A stretch of 64,000 nucleotides of DNA from an uncultured Naasia sp. (GTDB lineage Bacteria; Actinomycetota; Actinomycetes; Actinomycetales; Microbacteriaceae), in NCBI GenBank assembly GCA_913778905.1, contig CAJYYA010000018.1, positions 124,001 through 188,000 on the forward strand. Reading direction: 5' to 3'. The position numbers were made by a program, and so were the translations under genes. Below the pieces are notes generated by a model. That model ran no database searches. It had not been told where the DNA came from and saw nothing but the letters and a program-made list of their open reading frames with translations. Below, piece after piece: positions 18,548 to 27,487 of this stretch; the stretch's first letter is position 1; each line of letters opens with the position of its first letter.

Positions 18548-19849
18548 CTAGGAAGTCGACGGGCCTGCGGGGTCGGGCACGGACATACGAATCCGTTCCG
18601 CCCCGGTCAGGAATCTCACCACGTCCTGATCGACGATGATGTCGCGCGGCCGGAGCGGCCTCGTCATGTACAGCCCGGCCAGGCTCGTGAGCCGCGACAG
18701 AGCGACGTAGGTCTGGCCGGCCGAGAAGACGCGCGTGCCCAGGTCGACGACCGCGCTGTCGTAGGTCTTCCCCTGACTCTTATGGATCGTGACCGCCCAC
18801 GCCAGCCGCAGAGGGAACTGGGTGAACTCCGCGACCACGTCGCGCTTCAGCGCCTTGGTGGCAGGCGAATAGCTGTACTTGTGGCGCTCCCAGGTCGCGG
18901 GATGGACCTCGACGGCCTCCCCGTCGATGTCGACCTCGATGATGCGACCGAGCTTCGTGACCGTCCCGATGCTCCCGTTCACCCACCGGCCCTCGGGGTC
19001 GTTGCGGAGGAACATCACCTGCGCGCCGCGCTTGAGCTCGAGCTTCTCCTCGCCCGGGAAGGCGCGGCCTCCGAAGTCGCCGTTGACCGAGGCCGCCATG
19101 GTCTTCAGAGGACCCTTGAGATCGGCGAGGGCCCGGGCGTTGATGCGCGCGACGCTGTCGTTACGGGTGGCGAGGGTGATCGGCGCCTCGTCGGGGACCG
19201 GCCGAGCACCTGCCGAGTTCAGCGCGTGCGCGATCTCCGCGGTGACCCGCCCATGGCGGACAGCCGTGAGCATGGCCTTGAACTCGGAATCGTCCTGCCG
19301 GTGTATCTCGCGCAACTCGACGACGGCGAGGTCGGTCTCCCGCCAGACCTTGGCGTCGAAGAACCACATGGACGCGTAGTGATCGGCGAAGTAGGCCCGT
19401 TCATCGGGGTCTCCGGGAACGGGGGAGAGCTGGAACGGGTCGCCGAAGAGGACCACCTGCACTCCGCCGAAGGGCTCATTGCGCTTCCTCGCCATTCGCA
19501 GCGACCGATCGACGGCGTCGAGCAGGTCGGCGTTCACCATCGACACCTCGTCGATGACGAGCATCTCGACCGCCCCGAGCAGGCGACGGAGGATCGGATC
19601 CTGCTCGATCTCCCGGTCTGCGACGACCCCGATGGGCAGCTTGAACAGCGAGTGGATCGTCTGGCCGCCCACGTTCAGTGCGGCAACGCCTGTGGGAGCG
19701 CAGATGACGAGCTGCTTCTCGCTGTTCCAGGAAAGGTGGTTGAGGAGGGTCGACTTGCCCGTACCCGCACGGCCGGTGACGAGCACGTGACGCCGGGTGC
19801 CTTCGATGAGGTCGAAGACGGCCCGCTGTTCGGGCGAGAGTTCGGGCAT
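18548..19849 (-). CDS. PIF1-like superfamily 1B DNA helicase / AAA ATPase
   Basis: The 433-residue protein has Walker A GRAGTGKST (about 26-34), Walker B with LVIDEVSMVN, FGDPFQLSPV, and the C-terminal UvrD_C-like block WAVTIHKSQGKTYDSAVVDL with YVALSRLTSLAGLYMT. This is the PIF1/RecD-like helicase layout without accessory domains. Such helicases unwind DNA with a 5'-3' polarity and resolve structured DNA; the specific cellular role here is unknown. It diverges from the hypothetical gene at 19918 and converges on the heme oxygenase homologue. Confidence 0.88.
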   Translation of the reverse strand: MPELSPEQRAVFDLIEGTRRHVLVTGRAGTGKSTLLNHLSWNSEKQLVICAPTGVAALNVGGQTIHSLFKLPIGVVADREIEQDPILRRLLGAVEMLVIDEVSMVNADLLDAVDRSLRMARKRNEPFGGVQVVLFGDPFQLSPVPGDPDERAYFADHYASMWFFDAKVWRETDLAVVELREIHRQDDSEFKAMLTAVRHGRVTAEIAHALNSAGARPVPDEAPITLATRNDSVARINARALADLKGPLKTMAASVNGDFGGRAFPGEEKLELKRGAQVMFLRNDPEGRWVNGSIGTVTKLGRIIEVDIDGEAVEVHPATWERHKYSYSPATKALKRDVVAEFTQFPLRLAWAVTIHKSQGKTYDSAVVDLGTRVFSAGQTYVALSRLTSLAGLYMTRPLRPRDIIVDQDVVRFLTGAERIRMSVPDPAGPSTS

Positions 19850-19917
19850 CCAGCCAGCCTAGGTCGCATCCTCGGCCGGGCGCGGGAGGCTGGGGACGGC
19901 GCACCTAGGATGGGCCC

Positions 19918-20919
19918 ATGCACGAGGGGAGCGAACCCGCGGAGCCGACCCTTCCGGTGCGCCCGCCAGTGGGCCCGCTGCCGTGGCTCATCGGCGGGGG
20001 AGTGGCACTCCTCGGCCTCATCGGCACCGTGGTCGGCCTCAATCTGACGTTGTACAGCCCGTCGGGCTTCGTCGACCGCTATCTGTCCGCGATCGACCGG
20101 CGTGACCTCGCCTCGGCGCTCGAGATGCCCGGTGTCGAGGTGCCGACGGACGTGTCGACGGATCTGCTCACCCGGCAGGGGACCGTACCCGTGGACTCCG
20201 CACGGGTCGTCGACACCGTCGAGACCGGGGGAGTGACGAGTGTCCGCGTCGAATGGGCCGACCAGGGCCGGACCGGCTTCCTGGACCTTGCCGTCGAGCC
20301 GGCACCGCCGACGCTCGGCCTGTTCAACGGGTGGCGGTTCGCGACGAGCCCGCTCGCAGCCGTGCCCATCAGCGTTTCGGGTTCACCTGAGGTGCGCGCG
20401 AACGGGGTGACTCTGGAAGCACTGTCGGCGGGCGACGGGGTCGCCTCGGTGACCGCGGCCGCCCTCGCCCCGTCTCGCCTCACGCTCGATCTCGACACCC
20501 GTCTGGTCGCTGCCGCCCCCGTGACCACCGTCGCCGGATCGGGCGATGCGCCGGCCACGGTGGAGGGGCAGGCGACGCCCGAGTTCATCGACTCCGTCCA
20601 GCGGGAGCTGAACGCGTTCCTGGACCAGTGCGCCGCTCAGCAGGTGCTTCAGCCTGCCGGGTGCCCGTTCGGCACCTTCATCCAGGATCGCTTGGTGGCC
20701 CCACCCACGTGGGCGATGGTCGACTACCCGCAGGTCAGCCTTCGTCCGCAGCCGACGGTCGGAACGTGGGCCATGCCGTCCACCCCGGGATCCGCGCGCA
20801 TCACGGGCGAGGTGCTGTCGCTGTTCGACGGTTCGCGGACCGACCTCGACGAGACGGTGCCCTTCACCGTCCGCTACGACATCGAGATCGACGCCGACGG
20901 GAACATACGCATCGGCTGA
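19918..20919 (+). CDS. Membrane-anchored hypothetical protein
   Basis: The 333-residue protein has a short Pro-rich cytoplasmic N-terminus, one transmembrane helix at about 23-46 (LPWLIGGGVALLGLIGTVVG), and a large extracytoplasmic part rich in Thr, Val and Ala with two Cys (near residues 239 and 249) that may form a disulphide. The ending FDGSRTDLDETVPFTVRYDI resembles beta-rich secreted domains. Similar anchored proteins are common and unassigned in Microbacteriaceae. It is convergent with the CopD-CtaG gene, 22 bp away. Confidence 0.7.
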   Translation: MHEGSEPAEPTLPVRPPVGPLPWLIGGGVALLGLIGTVVGLNLTLYSPSGFVDRYLSAIDRRDLASALEMPGVEVPTDVSTDLLTRQGTVPVDSARVVDTVETGGVTSVRVEWADQGRTGFLDLAVEPAPPTLGLFNGWRFATSPLAAVPISVSGSPEVRANGVTLEALSAGDGVASVTAAALAPSRLTLDLDTRLVAAAPVTTVAGSGDAPATVEGQATPEFIDSVQRELNAFLDQCAAQQVLQPAGCPFGTFIQDRLVAPPTWAMVDYPQVSLRPQPTVGTWAMPSTPGSARITGEVLSLFDGSRTDLDETVPFTVRYDIEIDADGNIRIG

Positions 20920-20941
20920 GACCGCCGATCGCGTCGGACCC

Positions 20942-22897
20942 TCAGCGCTGCGAGAGCTTCTCGAGCATCTCGTTGTACCTGCCGAGCTCGGCGTCGTTCG
21001 TCCGTGCCTCGGAGCGGTCCTTGCGCTTGCTCTCCTTGGCGTCGCTCCGGCTCCACTGCATCGCCACGGCGATGGCGAGGATGATCGTCGGGATCTCGCC
21101 GACGCTCCAGGCGATGCCGCCGCCCGTCTGCTGATCTTGGATCGCAGGAGTCGGCCACCCCATGGCGCCGTACCAGTCGGCCATGAGCAGTCCGGTGCCG
21201 GTCATGAGCGCGAGGCCGAAGAAGGCGTGGAACGCCATGGTCGCGAGCAGCAGCAGGAGCCTGAGCGGGTACGGGAACCGGTAGGGGACGGGGTCGATAC
21301 CGACGAGCGACTGCGCGAACAGGTACCCGGCCAACACGAAGTGCACGATCATCCACTGGTGGCCGATGTGGTCGACCGTTGCCCAGCGGAAGAGCGGCGT
21401 GTAGTAGAAGACGAGGAGAGACCCGGCGAAGACGATCGCCGACACGACAGGGTTGCTGAGGAAGCCGCCGACCTTCGAGTGAACGGCGTCAAGGATCCAC
21501 TCGCGCGCGCCGCGACTGCCGTCCGTGCGTTTGTCGATCGCGCGTGCCGCCAGCGTGACCGGCGCTCCGAACACCAGCAGCACCGGAACCATCATGCCCA
21601 GAGCCATGTGGGCGAGCATGTGCGCCGAGAACAGGTAGCGCTCGTAGACGTTGATACCGCCGTTGGTCAGGTAGGCCAGCAGCAGCAGACCGGCGACCCA
21701 GGGGATGGTACGGGCGAGCGGCCACTTGTCGCCGCGGCGACGCAGACGCACGGTGCCGGCGACGTAGAAGAAGATGCCGAACCCGCACAGCAGGATCCAG
21801 AGCAGGTCGGGTCGCCACAGAGTGACCAGCGTCTCGACAGTCATCGGCGGGGGGAGGGGAGACCCGGTCAGGATCTGCGCGGGAGACGGGTCGGCGAGCG
21901 GAGCCGGGTTCTCCGACACGGGCGAGACCGTCCTCGCGAGCGCCGCGGCGACACCGGTGGCCACACCCATGAAGCCGAGCTCGACCAGAGCGAGCTGCCA
22001 GAACCAGCGTGCCGATGACTCGCGCTCCAAGCGGGCGATGGCGTAACGGCGGTGCACAGCGCCGATGATGCCGAGAACGACCAGGGCGACGACCTTGATC
22101 AGAACGAGCGCCCCGTACGGCCCCGCGAGACGGTCGAGCGAACCGATACGGATCTCGGCACTGACGTACCCCGAGATGGCCACCACGATGAAGCAGATGA
22201 GCGCGATGGTCGAGTAGCGCGACACAGCGGCGGTGAGCGATGCCTTCGGCAGCATGCCCCGCAGCACGACCAGCACGAGAAGACCGCCGAGCCACACACC
22301 GGCGAAAGCGAGGTGCAGCCAGAGCGCCGTGACCGCCGAGTCGTGGTCGGACGCGGTGGCCGCATGACCCTGCAGGGCCAAGGGGTAGAGCCCGGCCCCG
22401 GCCAGGGCGGTGACGAACACCAGCGCAGTCTGATTGCGGACGGCGAAGCAGAGCACGGTCACAGCGGCCGCCGCGAGGACCGTGAAGACCCAGGTCGTCC
22501 CCGCCTCGATCTCGGTGAGGAAGTAGCCGAGTTGATCGCCAAACTTCGAGTCGATCGAGAAGGGCACACCGGTGATGCTGAGGAACGACAGGACGGCATT
22601 GGCCGATCCCGCGACCGCCCACACGGCAGCACTGGCAGCCGCGATGTCGAGCGTCGTGTTGTAGGCCGGCGACTCCTTGGGCAGAGCGAACAGGACCAGG
22701 AGCAGAGCGCCGAGGGTCACCGCGATGCTCACGTTGACGATCAGCTTGACGGTGGGAAGACCGAAGCGGACGATCGCGCCGGGGTCGTCGATCGGCGCGG
22801 CCGCCGCCGCGCCGCCGATGGCGAGGGCCACGATCAGAGCGAGGAGCGCCGTCGCCAGGAGCACAGCGGGAGCGGCGATCTTCAGAGTGCGGGGCAC
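20942..22897 (-). CDS. Fused CopD-like copper resistance / CtaG-like cytochrome oxidase assembly protein
   Basis: A 651-residue polytopic protein made of two modules. The N-terminal ~330 residues form a CopD-like copper-transport domain (GYFLTEIEAGTTWVF, LWLHLAFAGVWLGGLLVLV). The C-terminal ~300 form a Caa3_CtaG domain (WRPDLLWILL, FSAHMLAHMALGMMVPVLLV, HQWMIVHFVLAGYLFAQSL). The many membrane His residues suit copper handling, probably delivery to cytochrome c oxidase. The fusion is known in actinobacteria. The tail is Lys/Arg/Glu-rich and cytoplasmic. No copper regulator or oxidase gene is nearby. Confidence 0.9.
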   Translation of the reverse strand: MPRTLKIAAPAVLLATALLALIVALAIGGAAAAAPIDDPGAIVRFGLPTVKLIVNVSIAVTLGALLLVLFALPKESPAYNTTLDIAAASAAVWAVAGSANAVLSFLSITGVPFSIDSKFGDQLGYFLTEIEAGTTWVFTVLAAAAVTVLCFAVRNQTALVFVTALAGAGLYPLALQGHAATASDHDSAVTALWLHLAFAGVWLGGLLVLVVLRGMLPKASLTAAVSRYSTIALICFIVVAISGYVSAEIRIGSLDRLAGPYGALVLIKVVALVVLGIIGAVHRRYAIARLERESSARWFWQLALVELGFMGVATGVAAALARTVSPVSENPAPLADPSPAQILTGSPLPPPMTVETLVTLWRPDLLWILLCGFGIFFYVAGTVRLRRRGDKWPLARTIPWVAGLLLLAYLTNGGINVYERYLFSAHMLAHMALGMMVPVLLVFGAPVTLAARAIDKRTDGSRGAREWILDAVHSKVGGFLSNPVVSAIVFAGSLLVFYYTPLFRWATVDHIGHQWMIVHFVLAGYLFAQSLVGIDPVPYRFPYPLRLLLLLATMAFHAFFGLALMTGTGLLMADWYGAMGWPTPAIQDQQTGGGIAWSVGEIPTIILAIAVAMQWSRSDAKESKRKDRSEARTNDAELGRYNEMLEKLSQR

Positions 22898-22972
22898 TGA
22901 TCAAGCCTACGTGCCCGTGGGGGAACCGAGGCGGCTGTAGCGGCCTCGCAGTGGTTCCGAGCCCCGGAAACG

Positions 22973-23017
22973 CGAGAGGGGGAGCACCGATCTCATGGAT
23001 CGATGCTCCCCCTCTCG
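22973..23017 (-). terminator. Hairpin terminator after hup
   Basis: A perfect 14-bp stem (CGAGAGGGGGAGCA and complement) with a 17-nt loop that itself contains GATC pairs. It lies 17 bp after the hup stop codon. Confidence 0.8.
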
Positions 23018-23033
23018 ACGAGGACCAGCCGAA

Positions 23034-23315
23034 TTACTTGGCGGCTGCCTTCAGCTTGCTGCCCGCGCTGATCTTGACGCCCTTGCTCGCGGCGATCTCG
23101 ATCGGCTCACCCGTCTGCGGGTTGCGGCCGGTGCGAGCGGCACGCTGGGTCTGCTCCACGGCGATCCAGCCGGGGATGGTGACCTTGGTGCCCTCGGCGA
23201 CCGACTTGGCCAGCGTCGAGAACAGCGCGTCGAGCACGCCGTTGACCGAAGCCTGGCTCTGGCCGGACTCTGCGGCGACAGCGGCGACGAGATCGGTGCG
23301 GTTCAGTGATGCCAT
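23034..23315 (-). CDS. hup: DNA-binding protein HU
   Basis: A 93-residue histone-like protein that bends and compacts DNA as a dimer. It begins MASLNRTDLVAAVAAESGQS and has the HU signature WIAVEQTQRAARTGRNPQTG forming the DNA-binding arm. It lacks the Lys/Ala-rich C-terminal tail of mycobacterial HupB. GAGGAGGACACC precedes the ATG. It follows the zinc-independent ribosomal gene group after a 117-bp gap, probably with its own promoter, and is ended by a strong hairpin. Confidence 0.96.
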   Translation of the reverse strand: MASLNRTDLVAAVAAESGQSQASVNGVLDALFSTLAKSVAEGTKVTIPGWIAVEQTQRAARTGRNPQTGEPIEIAASKGVKISAGSKLKAAAK

Positions 23316-23432
23316 TGGTGTCCTCCTCGGACGTGTCCACCCTCGATGGGCGACTTTCAGGGAAAGTTACATACCCGGTATACCGCACATCGGAGCGAAA
23401 ACCCCGGAATCATGCGGAATCCGCGCGACAAC

Positions 23433-23738
23433 CTACCAGCTGGACTTGGTGATGCCGGGCAGCTCGCCCCGATGCGCCATGTCACGGAAGCGAACGCGCG
23501 AGATACCGAACTTCGAGAGGTTGCCGCGGGGGCGACCGTCGACGGCGTCGCGGTTGCGCAGACGAACGGGAGAAGCGTCGCGGGGGAGCTTCTGCAGTCC
23601 CTGGCGGGCCGCTTCGCGCGACTCGTCGGTGCCGTTGGGGTCGACGAGAGCCTTCTTGAGCTCCAGGCGCTTGGCGGCGTAGCGCGCGACGACGACCTCG
23701 CGCTGGTTGTTACGGGCGATCTTGCTCTTCTTAGCCAT
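23433..23738 (-). CDS. rpsN: Ribosomal protein S14, zinc-independent (C-) form
   Basis: S14 of the long cysteine-free type, 101 residues, starting [20 protein letters not shown] and containing [20 protein letters not shown] and [18 protein letters not shown]. The short zinc-binding S14 of actinobacteria is about 61 residues with two CxxC pairs; none is present here. Such C- paralogues usually replace the zinc protein when zinc is scarce. It is the last gene of rpmB-rpmG-rpsN, next to the zur-znu genes. Confidence 0.96.
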   Translation of the reverse strand: MAKKSKIARNNQREVVVARYAAKRLELKKALVDPNGTDESREAARQGLQKLPRDASPVRLRNRDAVDGRPRGNLSKFGISRVRFRDMAHRGELPGITKSSW

Positions 23739-23741
23739 GGA

Positions 23742-23909
23742 TCAACGCTCCTCGCGGAATTCGACGTGCTTGCGGACCACGGGGTCGTACTTCTTCAGCA
23801 CGATGCGGTCGGGGTTGTTGCGACGGTTCTTACGGGTCACGTAGGTGTACCCGGTGCCCGCGGTGGAGCGGAGCTTGATGATGGGACGAACGTCCTGCTG
23901 CTTGGCCAT
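23742..23909 (-). CDS. rpmG: Ribosomal protein L33, zinc-independent form
   Basis: A 55-residue protein read from the minus strand: [20 protein letters not shown], then [20 protein letters not shown] and a short basic end. It has no cysteine, whereas zinc-type L33 has two CxxC pairs. The ATG overlaps the rpmB stop (TGATG) and the stop is 3 bp before the rpsN start, so the three ribosomal genes are one tightly coupled unit. Confidence 0.94.
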   Translation of the reverse strand: MAKQQDVRPIIKLRSTAGTGYTYVTRKNRRNNPDRIVLKKYDPVVRKHVEFREER

Positions 23910-24145
23910 CAGATCTTCTCCCCACGTGCGAGCAGGTCCTTGACGACGGACTCGATGCCGCGTGCGTCGATGACCTTGATGCCCTTTGCGCTGACGTTGA
24001 GCGTCACGTTACGACGCAGCGACGGAACGAAGAAGGTGCGCTTCTGGACGTTCGGGTCGAAGCGGCGCTTGGTGCGCCGGTGCGAGTGCGAGATGTTGTG
24101 ACCGAAACCGGGAACCTTGCCGGTCACTTGGCATACGGCTGCCAT
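23909..24145 (-). CDS. rpmB: Ribosomal protein L28, zinc-independent form
   Basis: A 78-residue L28 starting [20 protein letters not shown], with [18 protein letters not shown] and the ending [15 protein letters not shown]. Only one cysteine remains (position 5), so the zinc-binding CxxC pairs of the C+ form are missing. First gene of the rpmB-rpmG-rpsN group. About 150 bp separate it from zur; no copy of the box seen upstream of znuA and znuC was found in that gap. Confidence 0.95.
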   Translation of the reverse strand: MAAVCQVTGKVPGFGHNISHSHRRTKRRFDPNVQKRTFFVPSLRRNVTLNVSAKGIKVIDARGIESVVKDLLARGEKI

Positions 24146-24297
24146 GATTTATCCTCCGATACCGTGACGCCGCCGAAGGCGCCACCCAAGATCTCTTGTC
24201 TGCGGACTGATCCGACACTGTCGGTGAAGACACGACGCCGGACGTACCGCTGCACGCCGGGAGGAGCCCGGCGGCCAAGGGTCTACGTTACGCGGGT

Positions 24298-24705
24298 TCA
24301 GGCGGAATGTGCAACCGCCGCCTCAGCGGAGCATCGTGGGCAGAGACCGAAGATGTCGACGACGTGGCGCGGTTGCGTGAACCCGTGGGCTTCTGCGGTG
24401 GACTTCGCCCAGGTCTCGACGGCGTCCGCCTCGATCTCGACGGTGGTACCGCAGTTGCTGCAGATCAGGTGGTGGTGGTGCCCTTCGGTGGAGCAGGCCC
24501 GATAGAGGCTCTCCCCGTCGTTGCCGTGCAGCGAGTCGGCTTCTCCCTCGCTGGCGAGGTCGGAGAGGGCCCGGTAGACGGTGGCCAGACCGATGGGGGA
24601 TCCGCCTTCGCGCAAGCCCGCATGCAGCTCCTGGGCGCTGACGAAACCGCCCGACGTGCTGAGGGCGTCTCGTACGGCTTGCCGCTGCCAGGTGTTGCGC
24701 TTCAC
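24298..24705 (-). CDS. zur: Zur, Fur-family zinc uptake regulator
   Basis: A 135-residue Fur-family repressor with an N-terminal winged helix (TWQRQAVRDAL ... IGLATVYRALSDL) and a C-terminal dimerisation domain with EGHHHHLICSNCG and the second cysteine pair GLCPRC, giving the structural zinc site. It is called Zur rather than Fur because it directly follows znuA-znuC-znuB and precedes zinc-independent ribosomal genes. It starts 10 bp after znuB, so it is probably autoregulated with the transporter. Confidence 0.92.
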   Translation of the reverse strand: MKRNTWQRQAVRDALSTSGGFVSAQELHAGLREGGSPIGLATVYRALSDLASEGEADSLHGNDGESLYRACSTEGHHHHLICSNCGTTVEIEADAVETWAKSTAEAHGFTQPRHVVDIFGLCPRCSAEAAVAHSA

Positions 24706-24715
24706 GGCAACGAGT

Positions 24716-25585
24716 TTAGGCCGCGGTCTCGCGAAGTCGCCGGGTGCGGGATCGGAGATTGCTCGCGATCCGGCACACGAGATAGATCGAGAACGAGATC
24801 GTCGTGACGTAGGGGCTGATCGGGATGGATGACCCCAGGGCGAGCATGATGCCGCCGACCGTGGACACCGTGGCGAAGAGCACGCTGAGGGAGATCACCG
24901 CGGCAGGGGCGGAGGCGATCCGGAGAGCCGCCGCGGCCGGGGTCACCAGGAGGGCGAGGACGAGGAGCGCCCCGACGATGTGGAGCGACACCGCGGTCGC
25001 GAGTCCCAGGAGGACCATGAAGGCGATCGAGAGGGCCCGGACGGGGACTCCCCGCGCCGCGGCCACCTCCTCGTCGAGGCTGGCGAAGAGCAGAGGTCGC
25101 CCGATGACCACGAGCGCGACGAGGACGAGCGCGGCGACAGCGACGAGAGACGTGAGCTGCGGGTTGTCGACGGCGACGATCTGACCGGTCAGCAGTCCGA
25201 ACTTGTTCGAACTCCGTCCGGGATAGAGCGCGAGGAAGAGGATTCCGAGACCCAACCCGAACGGCATGAGCACACCGATGATCGAGTTGCGGTCTCGCGC
25301 CCGGGTGCCGAGGAAGCCGATGAGCAGGGCGGCGAGAAGGGAACCGACGACCGAGCCGGCGATGACGTTGGCCCCGATCAGCAACGCGCCGGACGCGCCG
25401 GCGAAGGAGAGCTCGCTGATGCCGTGCACCGCGAAGGGCAGATCGCGTGCCATGACGAAATAGCCGATGACGCCGCCGAGCACACCGAGCACGGCACCGG
25501 CGAGGATCGAGTTCCACAGCAGCGCCACCAGCGCGCCGTAGTCGGAGAAGTCGAAGAGGGTCGACCAGAGTTCGTCGAGGCTCAT
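24716..25585 (-). CDS. znuB: Zinc ABC transporter permease
   Basis: A 289-residue ABC-3 family permease with eight or nine membrane helices. It includes VLGVLGGVIGYFVMARDLPF, the HGISELSFAGASGALLIGAN coupling region and LGLATAVSLHIVGALLVLAL. It imports zinc (or manganese) together with ZnuA and ZnuC. The ATG overlaps the znuC stop by 4 bp. The neighbouring Zur gene favours zinc as the substrate. Confidence 0.93.
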   Translation of the reverse strand: MSLDELWSTLFDFSDYGALVALLWNSILAGAVLGVLGGVIGYFVMARDLPFAVHGISELSFAGASGALLIGANVIAGSVVGSLLAALLIGFLGTRARDRNSIIGVLMPFGLGLGILFLALYPGRSSNKFGLLTGQIVAVDNPQLTSLVAVAALVLVALVVIGRPLLFASLDEEVAAARGVPVRALSIAFMVLLGLATAVSLHIVGALLVLALLVTPAAAALRIASAPAAVISLSVLFATVSTVGGIMLALGSSIPISPYVTTISFSIYLVCRIASNLRSRTRRLRETAA

Positions 25586-26406
25586 GCGTGATCTCCGACC
25601 ACTGCGTCCAGGTCGTGATCGTGGTCGCCGAACGGCACGGAGTCCGCGGGGACGACGATGACCCGGCCGTGGACCTCGATCACATCCACGTGCACGCCGT
25701 ACAGGCCACTGAGCACCTCGCTCGTCAGAACCTCGTCGGTCGTGCCGATCCGGTGCCCGCCGGGAGCCAGGTAGAGCACCCGGTCGACGATGCGGAGCAG
25801 GGGGTTGACGTCGTGCGTCACCAGCAGCACACCCGCATTCGACTGCCGTCGGTAGCCGTCGATGGAATCGATCACCGCCCGCTGGTGCGCCAGATCGAGG
25901 GAGAGCAGCGGCTCATCGCAGATGAGTACGCTCGGCTCGGAGACGAGCGCGGAGGCGATTCGGACGCGCTGCTGCTCACCGCCGGAGAGCTCTCCGACGG
26001 ATCGTCTGTGAAGCGCGAGCGTCCCGGTCCGCTCGAGGGCGGTGTCGATGCGGCGACGCCGGTCCGAGTTCGGGACGACGGGACCGAAGCGGCGACCGTC
26101 GAGGCCGAAGCCGACCAGGTCGCGTGCGCGGAGAGGCACTCCACGATCGAACAGCTTCTGCTGCGGCACGTACCCGATGCGCGCCCCGCCCTTGCCCGGC
26201 GCCTCACCGGCGACCGACGCGTCACCCGCCGTGAGCGGCACCTGGCCGAGAAGCGCGCGGAGAAGGCTGCTCTTCCCTGCCCCGTTGGGGCCCAGCACGG
26301 CGATCAACTCTCCGGGCTGCAGGTCGAGATCCAGCCCCTGCCAGAGAGTCCGCCCCGCGATGTCGAGACGCGCGTTCCTCAGACGGATGAGGGCGCTGTC
26401 GGTCAC
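25582..26406 (-). CDS. znuC: Zinc ABC transporter ATP-binding protein
   Basis: A 274-residue ATPase that powers zinc import through ZnuB. It has Walker A GPNGAGKSS, the signature LSGGEQQRVRIA, and Walker B VLICDEPLLSLD. The C-terminus is His/Asp-rich (FGDHDHDLDAVVGDHA), which may hold zinc. The GTG start lies 6 bp from a Zur-like box containing TATCAT on the minus strand, so a separate, leaderless znuC-znuB transcript is possible in addition to read-through from znuA. The open frame continuing upstream across znuA is out of phase with it and not coding. Confidence 0.94.
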   Translation of the reverse strand: MTDSALIRLRNARLDIAGRTLWQGLDLDLQPGELIAVLGPNGAGKSSLLRALLGQVPLTAGDASVAGEAPGKGGARIGYVPQQKLFDRGVPLRARDLVGFGLDGRRFGPVVPNSDRRRRIDTALERTGTLALHRRSVGELSGGEQQRVRIASALVSEPSVLICDEPLLSLDLAHQRAVIDSIDGYRRQSNAGVLLVTHDVNPLLRIVDRVLYLAPGGHRIGTTDEVLTSEVLSGLYGVHVDVIEVHGRVIVVPADSVPFGDHDHDLDAVVGDHA

Positions 26407-26411
26407 CCGCC

Positions 26412-26427
26412 GATGATACCGATTCTC
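26412..26427 (-). promoter_or_regulatory. Zur-like box / possible -10 upstream of znuC
   Basis: The plus-strand 16-mer GATGATACCGATTCTC differs at two positions from the one before znuA. On the minus strand it contains TATCAT, a good -10, ending 6 bp before the znuC GTG, which would give a leaderless mRNA. No clear -35 is visible. Confidence 0.6.
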
Positions 26428-26453
26428 GTTTCGAGCGGAGGTGGCTTCTTCGG

Positions 26454-27452
26454 TCACCCGGCGAGGGCCGACTTGACGGCGTCGATGTTCGACTGCATCC
26501 ACGTGATGTATGTCTTCCCCTGGGGGAGCGTCTCGGTGAAGTCCACCACGGGCACCTTGGCCGCCTCGGCAGCCGTGCGCACGGTCTCGGTCTGGCTGGT
26601 GGTGGCCTGCTCGTTGTAGGCGAGCATGGACGCCTTGCCGTCGGAGATCAGGCCGAGCACCGTCTGGAGGTCGGCCGGGGCGACGTCGGAGTCCTCTTCC
26701 ACAGCCTCCGAGAACGAGGCGGGCGTGAGGTTGGCGATCCCCATCTCGGTGAGCAGGTACAGCGGGACCGGCTCGGTGATGAGGGCTCCCTTGCCGGTGG
26801 CCTTCGACGCGAACGCTTCGGCATCCGACTCGAGTCCCTCGATCTGCGAGTCGAAGCCCTGAGCCCGCTCGCGGTAGCCGTCGGCCCCCGACGGGTCGAT
26901 CGTGGCGAGCTGTTCGGCGATGGCATCGGCGACCTTCGCGGCGGTGTGGAGGTCGTAGAAGACATGCTCGTTGAAGCCCTCGACGTGGCCGTGGTCGTCG
27001 CCCTCGGCGTGGTCGTCCGCGCCCGGCGTCTCGGTCGCGCCCGGGGTCGCCTCTCCGGCGTGATCGTCGTCGGCCACGAGGCCCGACACGTCGACGGCCG
27101 ACACGACGGGTGCCTTGGAGCCGGATGCGTCGCGGAGGGTGTCGATGAAGGGGTCGTAGCCCCCGCCGTTCTCGACGATGAGGGAGGCCTTCGATACCGC
27201 GAGCTGATCGCGAGACGTCGCCTCGTACTCGTGCGGATCCTTGTCGGGGCTGTCGATGATGGAGGTGACCTCCACGCCGTCGCCGGCGACGACGGACGCG
27301 ACATTCCCCCACACGTCGGTCGACGCGACGATGGTGATGCCACCGGCGCCGCCATCCGTGCTCGTTCCCCCAGGACTCCCCGCGGCGCAGCCGGCGAGGG
27401 CCAGGGTCGCCACCGAAGTCAGGGCGAGGGCGGGGAGGATGTTCTTGCGCAC
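26454..27452 (-). CDS. znuA: Zinc ABC transporter substrate-binding lipoprotein
   Basis: A cluster A-1 solute-binding protein of 332 residues. It starts with a lipoprotein signal peptide (lipobox LAGC, Cys 22) and so is anchored on the outer face of the membrane. A His/Asp-rich loop (about residues 131-160, ADDHAEGDDHGHVEG) is typical of zinc-specific ZnuA. SPDKDPHEYEATSRD and AYNEQATTSQTETVR mark the metal-binding cleft. GTG start. First gene of znuA-znuC-znuB-zur, with a Zur-like box overlapping its promoter. Confidence 0.94.
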   Translation of the reverse strand: MRKNILPALALTSVATLALAGCAAGSPGGTSTDGGAGGITIVASTDVWGNVASVVAGDGVEVTSIIDSPDKDPHEYEATSRDQLAVSKASLIVENGGGYDPFIDTLRDASGSKAPVVSAVDVSGLVADDDHAGEATPGATETPGADDHAEGDDHGHVEGFNEHVFYDLHTAAKVADAIAEQLATIDPSGADGYRERAQGFDSQIEGLESDAEAFASKATGKGALITEPVPLYLLTEMGIANLTPASFSEAVEEDSDVAPADLQTVLGLISDGKASMLAYNEQATTSQTETVRTAAEAAKVPVVDFTETLPQGKTYITWMQSNIDAVKSALAG

Positions 27453-27487
27453 GGCGTACCGCTTTCATCTCGGGGTCGGATGCCCCG

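Noticed and set aside
24146-24297. Zur box upstream of rpmB
   Set aside because: No match to the 16-mer shared by the znuA and znuC upstream regions could be found on either strand.
26455-27468. Upstream continuation of the znuC frame across znuA
   Set aside because: Arg/Gly-rich translation without motifs; the real znuA lies in another phase.
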